Part shown: positions 1-9,160 of the stretch, one piece after another
How positions within the stretch are numbered: position 1 is the stretch's first letter
Layout of the letters: each line of letters starts with the position of its first letter
NCBI GenBank assembly: GCA_017795105.1
Contig: CP051247.1
Span: 3,864,001 to 3,928,000, forward strand
Direction: 5' to 3'
DNA from: Planctomycetaceae bacterium
GTDB lineage: Bacteria; Planctomycetota; Planctomycetia; Planctomycetales; Planctomycetaceae
DNA length: 64,000 nucleotides
Position numbers and translations under genes: made by a program
Notes under the pieces: generated by a model
Databases searched by the model: none
Seen by the model: the letters and a program-made list of their open reading frames with translations, nothing else
Told to the model about the DNA's origin: nothing

Positions 1-558
1 TTCGAGCCACTTGCCGAAATCATGTCCGGCAGTCTCGGCCTCGGGCCGTCGTGGCGGAATCGCTGGGATTTCCTGGCGTTGATCCTGCTGTTTATTGGAT
101 TCATATTCGTGTTCCGGCTCGGTTCGGAACAGATTCTCCCGGTCGCAGTCGATGTCCATCCGCTTGCTTACGATGGCGTCCGCTGGATCTCGGCCGTACT
201 GACCGGTTATCTCACCGCTGCTGTCATTCTGACTGCCCTTCATACCGCGCCGGTTCCGATGAGCTATGTCGGTTTCGAGCCGGAACGGGACAATCTGCTC
301 GGCATGGCGGCTCCTGATCGGCAATGGCTCGGCTTCGTCCAGTACATGACGGAGAAACCGCTGTCCCGTCCCGGAAATCACATCTTCGACGGTGCAGTTG
401 TCCGTTTGTCGAATGGGGACCTGAAAGTCATTCCAACGTTCGCCATCCGCTATTCGTCTCGCCGTGGACAGGCGACCGGGGCAGCCGCACAGCCGGCCGC
501 ACCTCCCGCCCCAGCCGTATCTCCACAGACGGGCGGCGGCAACCGCATGCCGTTCTAG
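1..558 (+). CDS. CvpA-like membrane protein, C-terminal part (truncated by window edge)
   Basis: The reading frame is open from base 1, so the gene begins upstream; the ATG at 22 is probably internal. The visible 185 or so residues contain two hydrophobic segments (around residues 24-40 and 60-77 of the visible part) separated by a short polar loop, then a soluble tail ending in an Ala/Pro-rich low-complexity stretch. The layout (PLAEIM followed by a Trp-flanked membrane helix) resembles the last two helices of CvpA-family proteins, but this is a by-eye resemblance. It is followed after 53 bases by the DUF368 gene on the same strand. Function unknown. Confidence 0.55.
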   Translation, partial: FEPLAEIMSGSLGLGPSWRNRWDFLALILLFIGFIFVFRLGSEQILPVAVDVHPLAYDGVRWISAVLTGYLTAAVILTALHTAPVPMSYVGFEPERDNLLGMAAPDRQWLGFVQYMTEKPLSRPGNHIFDGAVVRLSNGDLKVIPTFAIRYSSRRGQATGAAAQPAAPPAPAVSPQTGGGNRMPF

Positions 559-611
559 TCCGGCTGCATCCGCCTCACATCGCTACTCCTTCCTGATACG
601 TCGAGCTTCGC

Positions 612-1601
612 ATGAGTGCTCCTGCTAACGGTCTGAAGATCGATCTGCTGCAGATCGGTCGCGGTTTTCTCATGGGAGGAGCCGACATCATCCCCGGTGT
701 CTCCGGCGGGACCGTCGCCCTGATTCTCGGGATCTACGAACGCCTCATCGAGGCTATTAGTCGTGTCGATACACATTTCTTCGGGCTCGTGAAAAACCGA
801 CAGCTCAAAGAAGCGGCCGACTATCTCGATCTGCGGTTTCTGATCGCTCTGGGAATGGGCATTGGCATCGGCATCGTCAGCCTGGCCGGAACGATGCATC
901 ATCTGCTGCTGCATCAGCGGACCTGGACTCTGGCCGCGTTTTTCGGCTTGATCGGAGCCTCCTCCTGGCTGGTTGCGAAGATCGTCGATCGCTGGTCACC
1001 AGCTGCGTTCATCGCTCTGGTTGCCGGAGCAGGATTCGCCTTCTGGCTTGTTGGACTTCCCCTGCTGCTCGATCCTCCAGACTCCCTGCTCTACATGTTC
1101 TTCTGTGGGTCAGTCGCGATCTGTGCCATGATTCTGCCGGGGATTAGCGGGGCCTTCATTCTGCTGCTGCTCGGCAAGTATGTTGAAATCACCGGAATGA
1201 TCAAAGGGGTGATTCACGGTGAGATCAGCGGCGAGATCATTGCCACGATTATCGTTTTCGCGTTCGGCTGCCTGTTGGGGCTGCTCGGGTTCAGCAAGTT
1301 CCTGAAATGGCTTCTGGCCCGGCATACGAACCTGACGATGGCGACACTGTGTGGCTTCATGATTGGTTCGCTTCGCAAGTTGTTTCCGTTTCAGCGGGAT
1401 ATCACTCCTGAGGTGACCGAGCTGAAGCACAAAGTCTTTCTGAATCGCCCGTTCAATGAGATCGATGTGACGAGCGAGCTCTTGCCGGCTCTAGTCGTGA
1501 TGATCATCGCGGCTGCTTTCGTCCTCGTGCTGAGTCATCTTTCGAACATGAAACAGCAGATCGAACACGTCGAAGCCGATGAGTCAGGCAACGACCAATA
1601 A
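612..1601 (+). CDS. DUF368 family undecaprenyl-phosphate translocase (PopT-like)
   Basis: A 329-residue polytopic membrane protein. It carries two copies of the DUF368 signature in opposite halves, GGADIIPGVSGGT at about residues 22-34 and ILPGISGAF at about 174-182, typical of an internally duplicated fold. DUF368 proteins are reported to flip undecaprenyl phosphate back across the cytoplasmic membrane, recycling the lipid carrier for cell-wall and glycan synthesis; that role is taken from the family. There is no strong Shine-Dalgarno before the ATG. It lies 53 bases downstream of the preceding membrane protein and converges on the TPR lipoprotein gene, whose terminator starts at its stop codon. 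Confidence 0.85.
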   Translation: MSAPANGLKIDLLQIGRGFLMGGADIIPGVSGGTVALILGIYERLIEAISRVDTHFFGLVKNRQLKEAADYLDLRFLIALGMGIGIGIVSLAGTMHHLLLHQRTWTLAAFFGLIGASSWLVAKIVDRWSPAAFIALVAGAGFAFWLVGLPLLLDPPDSLLYMFFCGSVAICAMILPGISGAFILLLLGKYVEITGMIKGVIHGEISGEIIATIIVFAFGCLLGLLGFSKFLKWLLARHTNLTMATLCGFMIGSLRKLFPFQRDITPEVTELKHKVFLNRPFNEIDVTSELLPALVVMIIAAAFVLVLSHLSNMKQQIEHVEADESGNDQ

Positions 1602-1636
1602 AAAAATCCTCTCGACCTGCAGGAGTCGAGAGGATT
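1601..1636 (-). terminator. Rho-independent terminator of the TPR gene
   Basis: A perfect 12-bp stem (1605-1616 with 1625-1636, loop of 8) is followed on the minus strand by a run of T reaching the stop codon of the DUF368 gene. The T run lies on the side expected for transcription of the minus-strand TPR gene ending at 1665; the plus side has no T run. Confidence 0.85.
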
Positions 1637-1664
1637 ATCGATTACGCCCAGGATCAGGCGACGA

Positions 1665-3002
1665 TTACTTCACGCGGGTCTCGACTTCGGGATCGAGCTG
1701 CAGAGCCGTGGCCCGGTCTTTCTCCGCTCCTTCTTTGTCCTTGCCCTTGCGGGATTCGGCTCGCTTCCAGTAGGCCAGAGCAACGGCGTTGTCGAACCGC
1801 TGAGCCGCCTGATAGTTACTGATGGCCTTGTCGAGCTGCCCGAGAGCCATGTGAGCGTCGCCGCAGACCGAGTGAGCGTCGAAGTTCTGCCCAAACTCGA
1901 GAGCCTTGGTGCAGGCCTCGATGGCTTTTTCATACTGCTTCCGCTGATAGCAGATCTCGCCACGAACGACGAACGCCTGAGCGAACGAGTTGTCGAGAGT
2001 GAGGGCGTGTTCGAGGTCCTTTTCAGCGTCTTCGAACTTCTCCTGTTTGGCGAACAGCTCAGCCCGTTCGACGAACAGTGCCGGATTCTTCGGATCGCGC
2101 TGAATCTGGCGGGCGACCACCATCAGGCTTTGAACCCACTGAGCCATCTGCTGATCGGCATTCGCTTCCTGCAGTTTGCCGACCGCCTGATAGGCGTCAC
2201 GACGATGCAGGTAATGTTTTACGTCGTAAGGGGCATGCTCGATGGCCTGCGTGAAGTCGGCGATCGCCTGTTCCGGTTCGCCGAGCTTGATCAGCGCGAA
2301 ACCGCGATTGTTGTAGCCCTTCACGTACTTCGCATCGATCTCAACACAGCGTGAAAAGTTTTCGATCGCCTTGTCGAACTCGCCCAGTTCCAGATAGGCG
2401 TAGCCTCGATTGTTGTAGGCATCGACATAATCTTTGGACTGGCCAATCGCCTTGTCGAAATCGACGATGGCTTCTTCGTACTGCTTCTGCGAGATGAGCG
2501 TCAGTCCGCGATTGTTGTAGGCTTTCGAGAACTTCTGATCGACCGAGATCGCCTTCGTGAAGGCCTGATATGCCATCTGCGGGTTCTGAGCTTTCACGAA
2601 CAGCAGACCGAGCATGTTATGCCATTCGGCATTTTCCGGCTCGCGGGTGATGGCGAGCGTCATTGAGCTGATCGCCTGGCTGGTCAGACCGCTGAAATCC
2701 AGGATCTGCGCCCGGATGACATAGCCTCTGGCGGGGCACACATTGGCCCGATGCAGTTGATCGAGCAGCGGGAAGGCCGCCACATAATTGCCCTGTTTGA
2801 AGTAGGCTTCGATCTTCTCCATCGCCCCGGCAACGTCGACGACAACTTCGTCTTTCGGCTGAGGTTTTTCCTCGGCGACCTGGGGCGACTCGGCTGGAGC
2901 TTGCTGTTCGGGTTCGGTCGTCTGTGCAGCTGCCGGCTCACTTTGGGAACAGCCTTCCATCGCACAGAACAGCAGAATCAGGGTGAGGAAGGGATATCGC
3001 AT
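1665..3002 (-). CDS. TPR-repeat lipoprotein
   Basis: A 445-residue protein with a hydrophobic start and a Cys at residue 18 in the context AMEGC, a plausible but imperfect lipobox, so a membrane-anchored lipoprotein is likely. A Pro/Ala/Glu/Gln-rich linker (about 20-55) follows. The rest is a tandem array of tetratricopeptide repeats, seen as recurring A-x-x-x-F/Y/L-x-K/Q-A-I and Y-x-N-R-G patterns (for example AYNNRGLTL, AYNNRGYAY, GYNNRGFAL). TPR arrays mediate protein-protein contacts; the partner is unknown. Transcribed alone with its own terminator. Confidence 0.85.
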   Translation of the reverse strand: MRYPFLTLILLFCAMEGCSQSEPAAAQTTEPEQQAPAESPQVAEEKPQPKDEVVVDVAGAMEKIEAYFKQGNYVAAFPLLDQLHRANVCPARGYVIRAQILDFSGLTSQAISSMTLAITREPENAEWHNMLGLLFVKAQNPQMAYQAFTKAISVDQKFSKAYNNRGLTLISQKQYEEAIVDFDKAIGQSKDYVDAYNNRGYAYLELGEFDKAIENFSRCVEIDAKYVKGYNNRGFALIKLGEPEQAIADFTQAIEHAPYDVKHYLHRRDAYQAVGKLQEANADQQMAQWVQSLMVVARQIQRDPKNPALFVERAELFAKQEKFEDAEKDLEHALTLDNSFAQAFVVRGEICYQRKQYEKAIEACTKALEFGQNFDAHSVCGDAHMALGQLDKAISNYQAAQRFDNAVALAYWKRAESRKGKDKEGAEKDRATALQLDPEVETRVK

Positions 3003-3291
3003 CAGTGGACCACCGTGAACGTCAGAAGGTTGAGAATCCGTTCGCGACTGACCTTTTCTGACGGGGTTCCGGCCAGCCCAGGGCGCGGTCTAGCGACCAC
3101 ATGTTCCAATGGACGCGGCTTCTATCTCTTTTCCCTGAATTGTGTCAATGCGAACTTTGCGCCCGTCCAGAGCCGGCCCCGTCAGATTCCCGGCTCCGCC
3201 CGTCCAATTTTTTCGCTGCTCGATTCCGTTTCCAGTCCCGAAGCTCTACAACGAAGGATGTCGAACGCCGTTGAATCGCCCGGAGTCGCTC

Positions 3292-4698
3292 ATGATGCTC
3301 GCCATTTCGCCCCGCTGGAGAATTCTGCTTTGTTCGCTGATTCTGCTTCTGATCGCTGAAAAGTCGACCAGAGCAGCGGAGGAACGTCCGCCCCGGCCGA
3401 ATTTGCTTGTCATCGCCATCGACGATCTCAACGACTGGATCGGCGTCCTCAACGAGCATCCGCAGGTGCAGACGCCGAATATCGACAAACTGGCCGCCCG
3501 CGGTCTGCTCTTCACCAACGCTCATGTGCAGGCGACGTTCTGTGCGCCGTCCCGCATCAGTATGTTGTCGGGGCGTTTGCCGACGACCTCGGGGTGCTTC
3601 GAGTTCAGACCCCGTTACGATCAGGCCGAGACGCTTCAGGGCGTCGAGCCCTGGCCGATGTGGCTCGGGAAGCAGGGCTACCAGACGTTCGGCGGTGGCA
3701 AGATCTTTCACGAGGGGACCGGAGCCGGCTGGACGGCGAAGAGCTTTGCGAACGTGATCCCTTCGGGCAGGAATCCGCGTCCCGCGGAGCCAATCCACTG
3801 GCCGGTTCGCGTTTGGGACTGGGGACCGATCCCCAACCCCGATTCGGCCATGGGCGATTACAATCTGGCGGTCGAAACGGCGCGGTTGCTCAAGCAGGAT
3901 TACGATCAACCGTTCCTGATGGTCGCGGGGTTTCGGCGTCCGCATGTGCCGCTGCATGTGCCGGAGAAGTATTTCGAAACGTACCCACTCGAGAAAGTGA
4001 TTCTGCCGGAAGTCCGTGAGGATGATCTGGACGACGTTCCTCATCCGGAAGTCGCTCTCACGCCGCACGCTGCTCCGAACCACGCGGAGATTCTGGAGAA
4101 GGATCTCTGGAAGAGTCTCACCCAGGCCTATCTGGCGTCAATTACCTTTGTGGATCACTGTGTCGGCGAAGTGCTGGCCGGACTCGATGAGGGACCGCAT
4201 CGTGATAATACGATCGTCATTCTCTGGAGCGATCATGGCTTTCACATGGGCGAGAAGCAGCACTGGGCCAAACGGACGTTGTGGGAAGAAACGACCCGCA
4301 TCCCGATGATCATCGCCGGTCCCGGCATTGAAGCGGGGACGACGTGCGCGGAACCGGTCGGTCTGATCGATCTTTACCCCACTCTGGTGGACCTGGTCGG
4401 GGGCGACCAGCCGCACGAGCTGGAGGGAGTCAGCCTGTTGCCATTGCTGGACGGGGACAGCAAGTTTCGGCACCCTCCGGTGATCACATCGTTGACGTCC
4501 AACGATCACGCGGCTCGTTCTCGCGATTTCCGGTACATTCGCTATCGCGATGGCAGCGAAGAGTTGTACGATCACCGAAACGATCCCCACGAATTCAACA
4601 ACCTGGCGGGCGACAGCCGCTGGGATTCCGTGAAGACCGAATTGTCACAGGCATTGCCGATGTCTTCGCCGGGACCGAACAAGACACCACAGGATTAG
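3292..4698 (+). CDS. Exported sulfatase, iduronate-2-sulfatase-like
   Basis: Start chosen at 3292 because GGAG lies 6 bases upstream and the product (468 residues) then opens with a clean signal peptide (about residues 1-28); the frame is open further up to 3142. Metal-binding Asp pair in IDDLND near residue 44, and the CAPSR motif (Cys about 84), which in type I sulfatases is converted to formylglycine. The stretch DHGFHMGEKQHW is typical of iduronate-2-sulfatase-like members. It probably removes sulfate from polysaccharides outside the cytoplasm; substrate unknown. First gene of an apparent operon with the next two genes. Confidence 0.9.
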   Translation: MMLAISPRWRILLCSLILLLIAEKSTRAAEERPPRPNLLVIAIDDLNDWIGVLNEHPQVQTPNIDKLAARGLLFTNAHVQATFCAPSRISMLSGRLPTTSGCFEFRPRYDQAETLQGVEPWPMWLGKQGYQTFGGGKIFHEGTGAGWTAKSFANVIPSGRNPRPAEPIHWPVRVWDWGPIPNPDSAMGDYNLAVETARLLKQDYDQPFLMVAGFRRPHVPLHVPEKYFETYPLEKVILPEVREDDLDDVPHPEVALTPHAAPNHAEILEKDLWKSLTQAYLASITFVDHCVGEVLAGLDEGPHRDNTIVILWSDHGFHMGEKQHWAKRTLWEETTRIPMIIAGPGIEAGTTCAEPVGLIDLYPTLVDLVGGDQPHELEGVSLLPLLDGDSKFRHPPVITSLTSNDHAARSRDFRYIRYRDGSEELYDHRNDPHEFNNLAGDSRWDSVKTELSQALPMSSPGPNKTPQD

Positions 4699-4751
4699 AC
4701 GAGCGCTTGTCGTCACGACATGCCGACAACTGGGATAAGGAGAGAGCACCG

Positions 4752-5615
4752 ATGAAACTGGGACGCGTAATCCTGCCGAACGATGAATACCATGTCGCCG
4801 CGATTGAAGAACAGGCGGTGCGGGTGCTCGATATGTCGCAGGTGGAAAACTGCCGACGGCTGTCCGATATCCTGCATGCTCCCGACCCCATCGGGCTGAC
4901 GAAATTTCTGATCGATCGTCAGTTTGCTCCGGTCGCCATCGAAGAAGTCCGCTTTCTCGCTCCGGTCGACCAGCAGGAAATCTGGGCTGCCGGGGTGACG
5001 TACAAACGCAGCCAGCAGGCGCGGATGGAGGAGTCGGAAGAAGGGGCTTCGCATTACGATCGTGTTTATTCCGCCGATCGTCCCGAACTCTTTTTCAAGG
5101 CGACCCCTCAGCGGGTCGTTTCTCCCGGCGAGCCGGTTCGCGTCCGGGCCGACAGCGACTGGTCGGTTCCTGAACCGGAGTTCGCCATCGTGCTGACTCC
5201 CGGAATGAAAGTCTGTGGCTATACAGTCGGCAACGACATGTCGGCTCGCGACATCGAAGGCGAGAACCCGCTTTATCTGCCGCAGGCCAAAGTCTATACC
5301 GGTTGCTGTTCGATCGGCCCGGTCATCACACTTGGAGGTTCCGATCTCGATCTCGGTTCGGTCAGCGTCCGCCTGCAGATTGCCCGGGGCGGCGAACAGG
5401 TCTTTGAAGGCGAAACGACTCTCGACCAACTCCATCGCAAGCTCGACGAACTGGCCGGCTGGCTGGGGCGCGAACTCGATTTCCCGAACGGAGCCATCCT
5501 GCTCACGGGCACGGGAATCATTCCGCCGGATGAATTCTCGCTCGAGAACGGCGATCACGTTGCGATCGAAATCTCGAACATCGGCCGGCTCGAAAACCCG
5601 GTCATCAAAGGCTGA
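4752..5615 (+). CDS. Fumarylacetoacetate hydrolase family protein
   Basis: Start set at ATG 4752, preceded by AAGGAGAG seven bases upstream; the frame extends back to 4344 but that part overlaps the sulfatase gene. The 287-residue product contains the FAH-family metal site region (VPEPEFAIVL, then GNDMSARDIEGENP) and the C-terminal TGTGIIPP and GDHVAIEI segments. Family members hydrolyse or decarboxylate 3-oxo or 2-keto acids from sugar and aromatic breakdown; the planctomycete subgroup is often near sugar-catabolic genes. It lies 53 bases after the sulfatase and 8 bases before the sterol desaturase, so the three are probably cotranscribed. Exact substrate not predictable. Confidence 0.88.
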   Translation: MKLGRVILPNDEYHVAAIEEQAVRVLDMSQVENCRRLSDILHAPDPIGLTKFLIDRQFAPVAIEEVRFLAPVDQQEIWAAGVTYKRSQQARMEESEEGASHYDRVYSADRPELFFKATPQRVVSPGEPVRVRADSDWSVPEPEFAIVLTPGMKVCGYTVGNDMSARDIEGENPLYLPQAKVYTGCCSIGPVITLGGSDLDLGSVSVRLQIARGGEQVFEGETTLDQLHRKLDELAGWLGRELDFPNGAILLTGTGIIPPDEFSLENGDHVAIEISNIGRLENPVIKG

Positions 5616-5623
5616 TTCCAGTC

Positions 5624-6442
5624 ATGCTGGCCAACGAAGCCGTGATCCGCGTCTCGGCGTTCGGACTGACGCTGACGCTCCTCTGGCTGCTGGAATATTT
5701 TCTGCCCCGACGGGACCAGCCCAAGCGGCAATGGTTTCGCCGAATCAATAACCTGCTGCTCGTCGTCGTCAATTCCGTCGTGCTGCGAATCGCCCTGCCG
5801 GTAACGGCTGTCATCACTGCCGAATGGGCGGTCGCCAACGACTGGGGACTGCTGAATCGATTGGGACTTCCGACGTGGATTTCCGGCGTGATCGCTTTCC
5901 TGATTCTCGACCTGGCGATTTACGGTCAGCACGTGGCGATGCATTACTTTTCGTGGCTCTGGCCGTTGCATCGCGTGCATCATTCCGATCGTGTCTTCGA
6001 CGCCACGACCGGCATCCGCTTTCATACGCTCGAGATCATTCTTTCGATGCTCTGGAAAGTCGTTGTGGTGCTCGTTCTCGGGCCGCCGGTTGTCGCGGTG
6101 ATCGTCTTCGAAATCGTGCTCAATGCCGTGTCGATGTTCAATCACAGCAACGTCGCTCTTCCGCTCCGCCTCGATGCCGCGTTGCGAAGTGTCGTGGTCA
6201 CTCCCGACATGCATCGCGTTCATCATTCCGTGTTTCGGGAGGAACACGACTGCAATTATGGCTTCAATTTTTCGTGGTGGGACTTTCTGTTTCGCACCTA
6301 TCTGGCCCAGCCGAAATCGGGACATCACGAGATGAAAATCGGTGTCCCGGGCTTGAAAGAAAGCGATCTCTCGCGACTGGACCGCCTGCTTTATCAGCCA
6401 TTGCGGCGTCCGCACGACGAATCGGAGTCGTCCTCGAAGTGA
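5624..6442 (+). CDS. Sterol desaturase / fatty acid hydroxylase family protein
   Basis: A 272-residue membrane enzyme with several hydrophobic segments (about 8-28, 43-68, 87-101, 137-165). It has the histidine clusters of the di-iron family: HxxxH at 103-107, HRVHH at 116-120, a single His in FHTLE, NHSN and a second HRVHH. These clusters bind two irons used for O2-dependent hydroxylation or desaturation of lipids. Lipid substrate unknown. Starts 8 bases after the preceding gene; a terminator lies about 75 bases downstream. Confidence 0.9.
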   Translation: MLANEAVIRVSAFGLTLTLLWLLEYFLPRRDQPKRQWFRRINNLLLVVVNSVVLRIALPVTAVITAEWAVANDWGLLNRLGLPTWISGVIAFLILDLAIYGQHVAMHYFSWLWPLHRVHHSDRVFDATTGIRFHTLEIILSMLWKVVVVLVLGPPVVAVIVFEIVLNAVSMFNHSNVALPLRLDAALRSVVVTPDMHRVHHSVFREEHDCNYGFNFSWWDFLFRTYLAQPKSGHHEMKIGVPGLKESDLSRLDRLLYQPLRRPHDESESSSK

Positions 6443-6518
6443 TGATTGTTTTTACAATTTTTCGAGCGTTGTAAGACCGTGCAGGGTGACTAAAGTCAAG
6501 TTAGCGGAAGGCATTTTT

Positions 6519-6545
6519 GAGGCAGTTCGGAAGCCTCTGTTTTTT
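6519..6545 (+). terminator. Terminator after the sulfatase-FAH-desaturase operon
   Basis: GAGGC at 6519-6523 pairs with GCCTC at 6533-6537, followed by TG and six T residues (6540-6545). Position and direction fit the end of the plus-strand operon closing at 6442. The stem is short, so strength is uncertain. Confidence 0.6.
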
Positions 6546-6666
6546 GCCGAGACCCGACTTCCTTCTCTTCGGTGAAATGAATAGACTTCGCTCTCACGGC
6601 CGTGGTTTCCGCGGTGCCGAACGAACCGATGTCTCGGGTGTAAACCCGGTGAAAATAGAGTAGCTC

Positions 6667-7224
6667 ATGAAATTTTCAACGACTCGACCACAAACGGCCG
6701 ATCTGGCCGTCTGCCTGTTCGCCAGGCCGCTGCATCCGGAACTTTTCGATGTGCTGGAACGCTACGAATACGCGGGCGAGAAGTATCAGGCGAGCATCAG
6801 CCTCACTTCCTACGGCCATGTGTTCGAGTATCGCGTGAATGGTCAGACACTGACCGAAGTGCTCGACTGGAATCAGTCGCAGCTTCCGCGAATCAAGCGA
6901 CTCTGCCTCTACTCGACCGATCGTCCCCGCAGCCTTCGCTTCAAGCTCGATGGCGGCCTCTGCATTCAGGTCTGCTTCAACTGCGAATACCTCTCGGCCG
7001 ATGTCTATCGCCGCGTGCAACAGGAACACTGGAAGCAGGCCGAACAGGCTACGCTGGCTCACACGGTGGTCGGCACCGAGTTCGAACTCACTCCGCCGCT
7101 CAGCTTTCTGAACGTCGATCCGCTGGCCGAATCGCTCGGCATCCACACGTTCCACCTTTATCCCGACGAACGGGCGATCGTTAAAACGCAGTCGCTGTTC
7201 ACGTTCGACCAGGCCGATAAATAG
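6667..7224 (+). CDS. Conserved hypothetical protein, possibly DUF2617
   Basis: A 185-residue soluble protein without signal peptide or membrane segment. It is acidic to neutral with an alternating beta-like pattern (YQASISLTSYGHVFEYRV) and several Cys in the middle (CLYS, CIQVCFNC). It resembles DUF2617 proteins of planctomycetes and actinobacteria, but I hold this loosely. A small hairpin (CGGGT 6635-6639 with ACCCG 6644-6648) sits 18 bases before the ATG. The gene stands alone between a plus-strand terminator and the convergent signal peptidase gene. Function unknown. Confidence 0.7.
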   Translation: MKFSTTRPQTADLAVCLFARPLHPELFDVLERYEYAGEKYQASISLTSYGHVFEYRVNGQTLTEVLDWNQSQLPRIKRLCLYSTDRPRSLRFKLDGGLCIQVCFNCEYLSADVYRRVQQEHWKQAEQATLAHTVVGTEFELTPPLSFLNVDPLAESLGIHTFHLYPDERAIVKTQSLFTFDQADK

Positions 7225-7283
7225 TCGCTGAGCCGGAATAGTCGCTGGCGTCGACTGGAGCAGTTCCGTTTGCCTCGCAGGCT

Positions 7284-9026
7284 CTACCGCAGTAGTCTCA
7301 CCCGCTCCGGTTCCGGCACTCGAACGCGCGTTTCCAATGGACCGATGGCAATCGTCTGCCGGCGTGAGGGGAGATGCAACACGAGCGGACGTCCGATCAC
7401 GAGCGGCATCGTGACGGAGCCGGGCGGCCAGTGACGGCTGTCGACCGAAACCTGGGTGTTGTCGCCAAGCACGAACAATTCCCCCGGCCCGAGTTGTCGT
7501 GGTTCGCGGGGTTCGTTCAGATGAGCTGGCACGGAGCCGGGCACATAGTGGATGTCTCGGTAGACCTGCAGGCGATGCACTTCGAGCGGACCTGACTGGC
7601 TGCTGAACTGAATCGGGGCCAGAACCGAGCGTCGGCTGGCAGTTGATTCGACCCGATACGCATAGGGCTCGAACAGCGTCTCGCCATTCACGGCGACGAG
7701 CACCTGGCGGTCCATCGTGGAAACCTCGATCCGAGCCGTCTCTTCGAAACGGATTTCTGGCAGACTCCCCTCCCGCAGGACTTTGTCCTGACCGGCCAGC
7801 AGGAGTCGAACAGTCCCGGCTGAGAAGTCGAACAGGCAATCGAAGGCGTACCAGCCATCGTCCATCCTGACCGTGAATTGATTCTGCATCGATTCGGGCT
7901 GGACGTCCGCTTCGAGCATGATGTCGTGCACGACATTCGGGAGGGCGTCTGAGTCCGGATTGTAGGCGGTTGCGTCTTGAATCGGTCGCGTATGCGATGT
8001 TTCGAACAACTCGGCCAAAGCTGATCGAAACTTCTGATCGGAACTCAATTCCGAGAGCTTCCGCACGACTTCGGCCGCCAGAGCTCCTCTGCACGACATC
8101 CGTTTCTGTACGCTGTCGTACTTCAGCACGGCGTCGGTGGAGGGGAGCGGAACGTCGTTCGGCCATTCTGCGAGCGGCACCTGAAATCGCTGACTGCCGC
8201 CGACGCGGACCCAGTTGCGAAACTGCACCCAGTCGACCGACTTCGTGGTTGATCCATCAAAACGGAAACCGTGATCGAGCCGCTCCCAGGAACTGCTGGC
8301 GGAACTGGAGCGAATTGTCCAGGCATCCTGCCAGTCGTTGTCCTGCAGTTGCGGACGATAGCTGCTGTCGGAAATCAGGATCCGCATCTGACGCTGAGCG
8401 GCCAGCCCCTTTCGCTGCAGGTTGTCGTTGATGTAGATATCGCCATCGCGAATCTCGACCCGCTCACCCGGTAACCCAACGATTCGCTTTGCGTAGGTTT
8501 CCGTCGGTCGTTGTGGGTTGTGGAAGACAACCGCATCCCATCGTCGCGGCGGCCGCCATTCGAAGGCCTGCTTGTCGACGAGGATCTGATCTCCCTCGTT
8601 GACGGGCAGGCCCGAGAGGAGAATGTGATCGTAGTGGCAATTGGGACAGGCGACCCGTTGCGGTTCGGTTCCGCTTTCTTCGCCGGGACGTTTTTCGGTG
8701 GCTGTGTGAGCGAACGAGAAACGACAGTCCGGGCATTCGAGTCGGTAGTGATAGCCGCGGAGTCCGGGAGCCATGGACCCGGTCGAGATCATGAAGCCTT
8801 CGACCACGAACGTACGAAACACGGTCACGGCCAGAGCCAGAGCGGTCAACGCTTCAATGAGGTAGCGGCTCGTGCTTTTTTGGCGTGGTTGTGGCGGACG
8901 CGGTGGAATGGCGGTCTGCAACCGTCCCGGGACACTGCGGGGAGACGGCGACCGTTCGCGACGCTTCGCTGACGACGTCGAGTCCGTACGCTCCTGCCAG
9001 TTTACTCGTGGCAGTTGAGTCGTCAT
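7284..9026 (-). CDS. lepB: Signal peptidase I with zinc-ribbon and large inserted domain
   Basis: Cleaves signal peptides of exported proteins at the outer face of the membrane. After a basic, Pro-rich cytoplasmic stretch there is one membrane helix (about 55-75), the catalytic Ser84 in STGSMAP and the general-base Lys180 in YAKRIVGLPGE; the closing motif LGDN(T/S)xxSxDSR is near the C terminus (about 530-545). Two unusual features: a CPxC pair at 98-101 and 127-130, likely a zinc ribbon, between Ser and Lys; and some 300 extra residues between about 210 and 520 with a beta-rich, LamG-like look (IEVSTMDRQVLVAVNGE). At 580 residues it is about twice the usual size. Single gene, convergent with 6667-7224. 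Confidence 0.9.
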   Translation of the reverse strand: MTTQLPRVNWQERTDSTSSAKRRERSPSPRSVPGRLQTAIPPRPPQPRQKSTSRYLIEALTALALAVTVFRTFVVEGFMISTGSMAPGLRGYHYRLECPDCRFSFAHTATEKRPGEESGTEPQRVACPNCHYDHILLSGLPVNEGDQILVDKQAFEWRPPRRWDAVVFHNPQRPTETYAKRIVGLPGERVEIRDGDIYINDNLQRKGLAAQRQMRILISDSSYRPQLQDNDWQDAWTIRSSSASSSWERLDHGFRFDGSTTKSVDWVQFRNWVRVGGSQRFQVPLAEWPNDVPLPSTDAVLKYDSVQKRMSCRGALAAEVVRKLSELSSDQKFRSALAELFETSHTRPIQDATAYNPDSDALPNVVHDIMLEADVQPESMQNQFTVRMDDGWYAFDCLFDFSAGTVRLLLAGQDKVLREGSLPEIRFEETARIEVSTMDRQVLVAVNGETLFEPYAYRVESTASRRSVLAPIQFSSQSGPLEVHRLQVYRDIHYVPGSVPAHLNEPREPRQLGPGELFVLGDNTQVSVDSRHWPPGSVTMPLVIGRPLVLHLPSRRQTIAIGPLETRVRVPEPERVRLLR

Positions 9027-9160
9027 ATGCCATCCTGGCCAGTTCGCAGTAACGTGAAAACGAGTTGAGGTCCGCGGCGATTCGCCGGATCCGTCCGGCC
9101 CCGAATTCTACCGCGTCCATTCCCCAGAGTGAAGACGAATCGCCCTGTCTTACGGCCGAC

